A stretch of 7,487 bases of DNA, taken from Thermoplasmata archaeon. GTDB lineage: Archaea > Thermoplasmatota > Thermoplasmata > Lutacidiplasmatales > UBA184. Position numbers and translations under genes: made by a program. Position 1 is the stretch's first letter, and each line of letters begins with the position of its first letter. Location: positions 1 through 7,487 of the forward strand of contig JASIDM010000070.1 of the NCBI GenBank assembly GCA_030044695.1. The letters run 5' to 3'. Shown in pieces: positions 7,315 to 7,487 of the stretch. The notes beneath the pieces were generated by a model. That model was not told where the DNA came from. It ran no database searches and was given only the letters and a program-made list of their open reading frames with translations.

Positions 7315-7366
7315 CAATCCCCGGTCGAAGCGGAGGACATGGCTTAGGCGAAACGGGGGTGCAGCC

Positions 7367-7487
7367 GTGCCCTGGATCGTAGCGGCGTTCGGAGCGGCAC
7401 TGGAGTCCATCCTCAATAGAGCAATAGGGGGGCAGCCCACATTTTGGATGGGCGGTCACCCCGACCTCGCAGTTGTCACGCTCGATT
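7367..7487 (+). CDS. Possible start of an uncharacterised divergent gene, 3' partial
   Basis: A frame beginning at GTG 7367 stays open for 40 codons to the window end, with an opening of MPWIVAAFGAALESILN and later MGGHPDLAVVTLD. I do not recognise the family. Support is modest: a GGGGGTG (7355-7361) resembling the GGAGGTG ribosome-site extension lies 5 bases upstream, and the residue mix looks protein-like. An in-frame ATG at 7448 is an alternative start. Against it, the GC content of 7381-7487 is about 61% by my count, clearly lower than in the smc operon, and third positions are less GC-biased than in the neighbouring genes. That may mean non-coding sequence, a recently acquired gene, or simply a short sample. 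Upstream the frame is open back to 7265 without any ATG, GTG or TTG. Confidence 0.3.
   Translation, partial: MPWIVAAFGAALESILNRAIGGQPTFWMGGHPDLAVVTLD

Larger units (their letters stand above)
7032..7366. other. Upstream region of smc, no recognisable protein gene
   Basis: About 335 bases lie between the smc start and the next possible start codon. The region contains the smc leader and TATA box (7119-7125) and a pair of near-identical 9-mers 11 bases apart (7072-7080 and 7083-7091). It also holds inverted repeats at 7184-7198 and 7294-7314, and a longer imperfect stem reaching into the next frame (7334-7373). Open frames crossing it in either direction give protein sequence I do not recognise and look like GC-driven shadows. 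I looked for tRNA, SRP RNA and RNase P RNA signatures and did not find them. An unrecognised small RNA remains possible. Confidence 0.5.

Noticed and set aside
4725..7382. Long plus-strand open frame (885 codons) antisense to smc
   Set aside because: It mirrors the high-GC codon pattern of smc on the other strand. Its translation is repetitive Leu/Arg/Gly/Glu sequence with no recognisable domain, while the minus strand encodes an unmistakable SMC.
7249..7440. Small minus-strand frame of 63 codons upstream of smc
   Set aside because: It has a GTG start without a convincing ribosome site, no recognisable sequence, and ends well before the smc promoter.

Overview
This is a GC-rich window with four recognisable protein genes and a fifth possible partial one. 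It most likely comes from an archaeon, probably a Thermoplasmata-type euryarchaeon. The evidence for an archaeon is a TATA element (TTATATA on the minus strand) at a promoter-like distance from the first gene of an operon, strong Shine-Dalgarno sites, and a surface protease that carries many N-glycosylation sequons and a cytoplasmic zinc-ribbon tail. The lineage is an inference; no rRNA or tRNA is present to confirm it.

Layout. Bases 1-1794 (+) are the 3' part of a secreted, membrane-anchored serine-carboxyl peptidase of the sedolisin (S53) family. The signal peptide and most of the propeptide lie upstream of the window. Bases 7031-1787 (-) hold a compact operon in the order smc (7031-3402), scpA (3405-2434), scpB (2431-1787). 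smc and scpA overlap by ATGA, and scpA and scpB are 2 bases apart. The protease and scpB converge and overlap tail to tail by 8 bases, leaving no intergenic terminator space. Bases 7032-7366 contain the smc promoter and leader plus several small inverted repeats of unknown role. From about 7367 a less GC-rich plus-strand frame runs off the window end and may be the start of a divergent gene.

How the genes work together. SMC, ScpA (kleisin) and ScpB (winged-helix KITE subunit) form the Smc-ScpAB condensin, an ATP-driven DNA-loop machine that compacts and separates chromosomes. The gene order, overlaps and individual ribosome sites suggest one transcript and coordinated stoichiometry. The protease is functionally unrelated: it would act outside the cell, probably at acid pH, and be held on the membrane by one helix near its C-terminus.

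I found no CRISPR array, insertion sequence, tRNA, rRNA or clear mobile element, and no convincing new multi-gene system. The points most worth a second look are the zinc-ribbon-tailed sedolisin, the overlapping convergent gene ends, the structured smc upstream region, and the methionine in the SMC Walker A loop.
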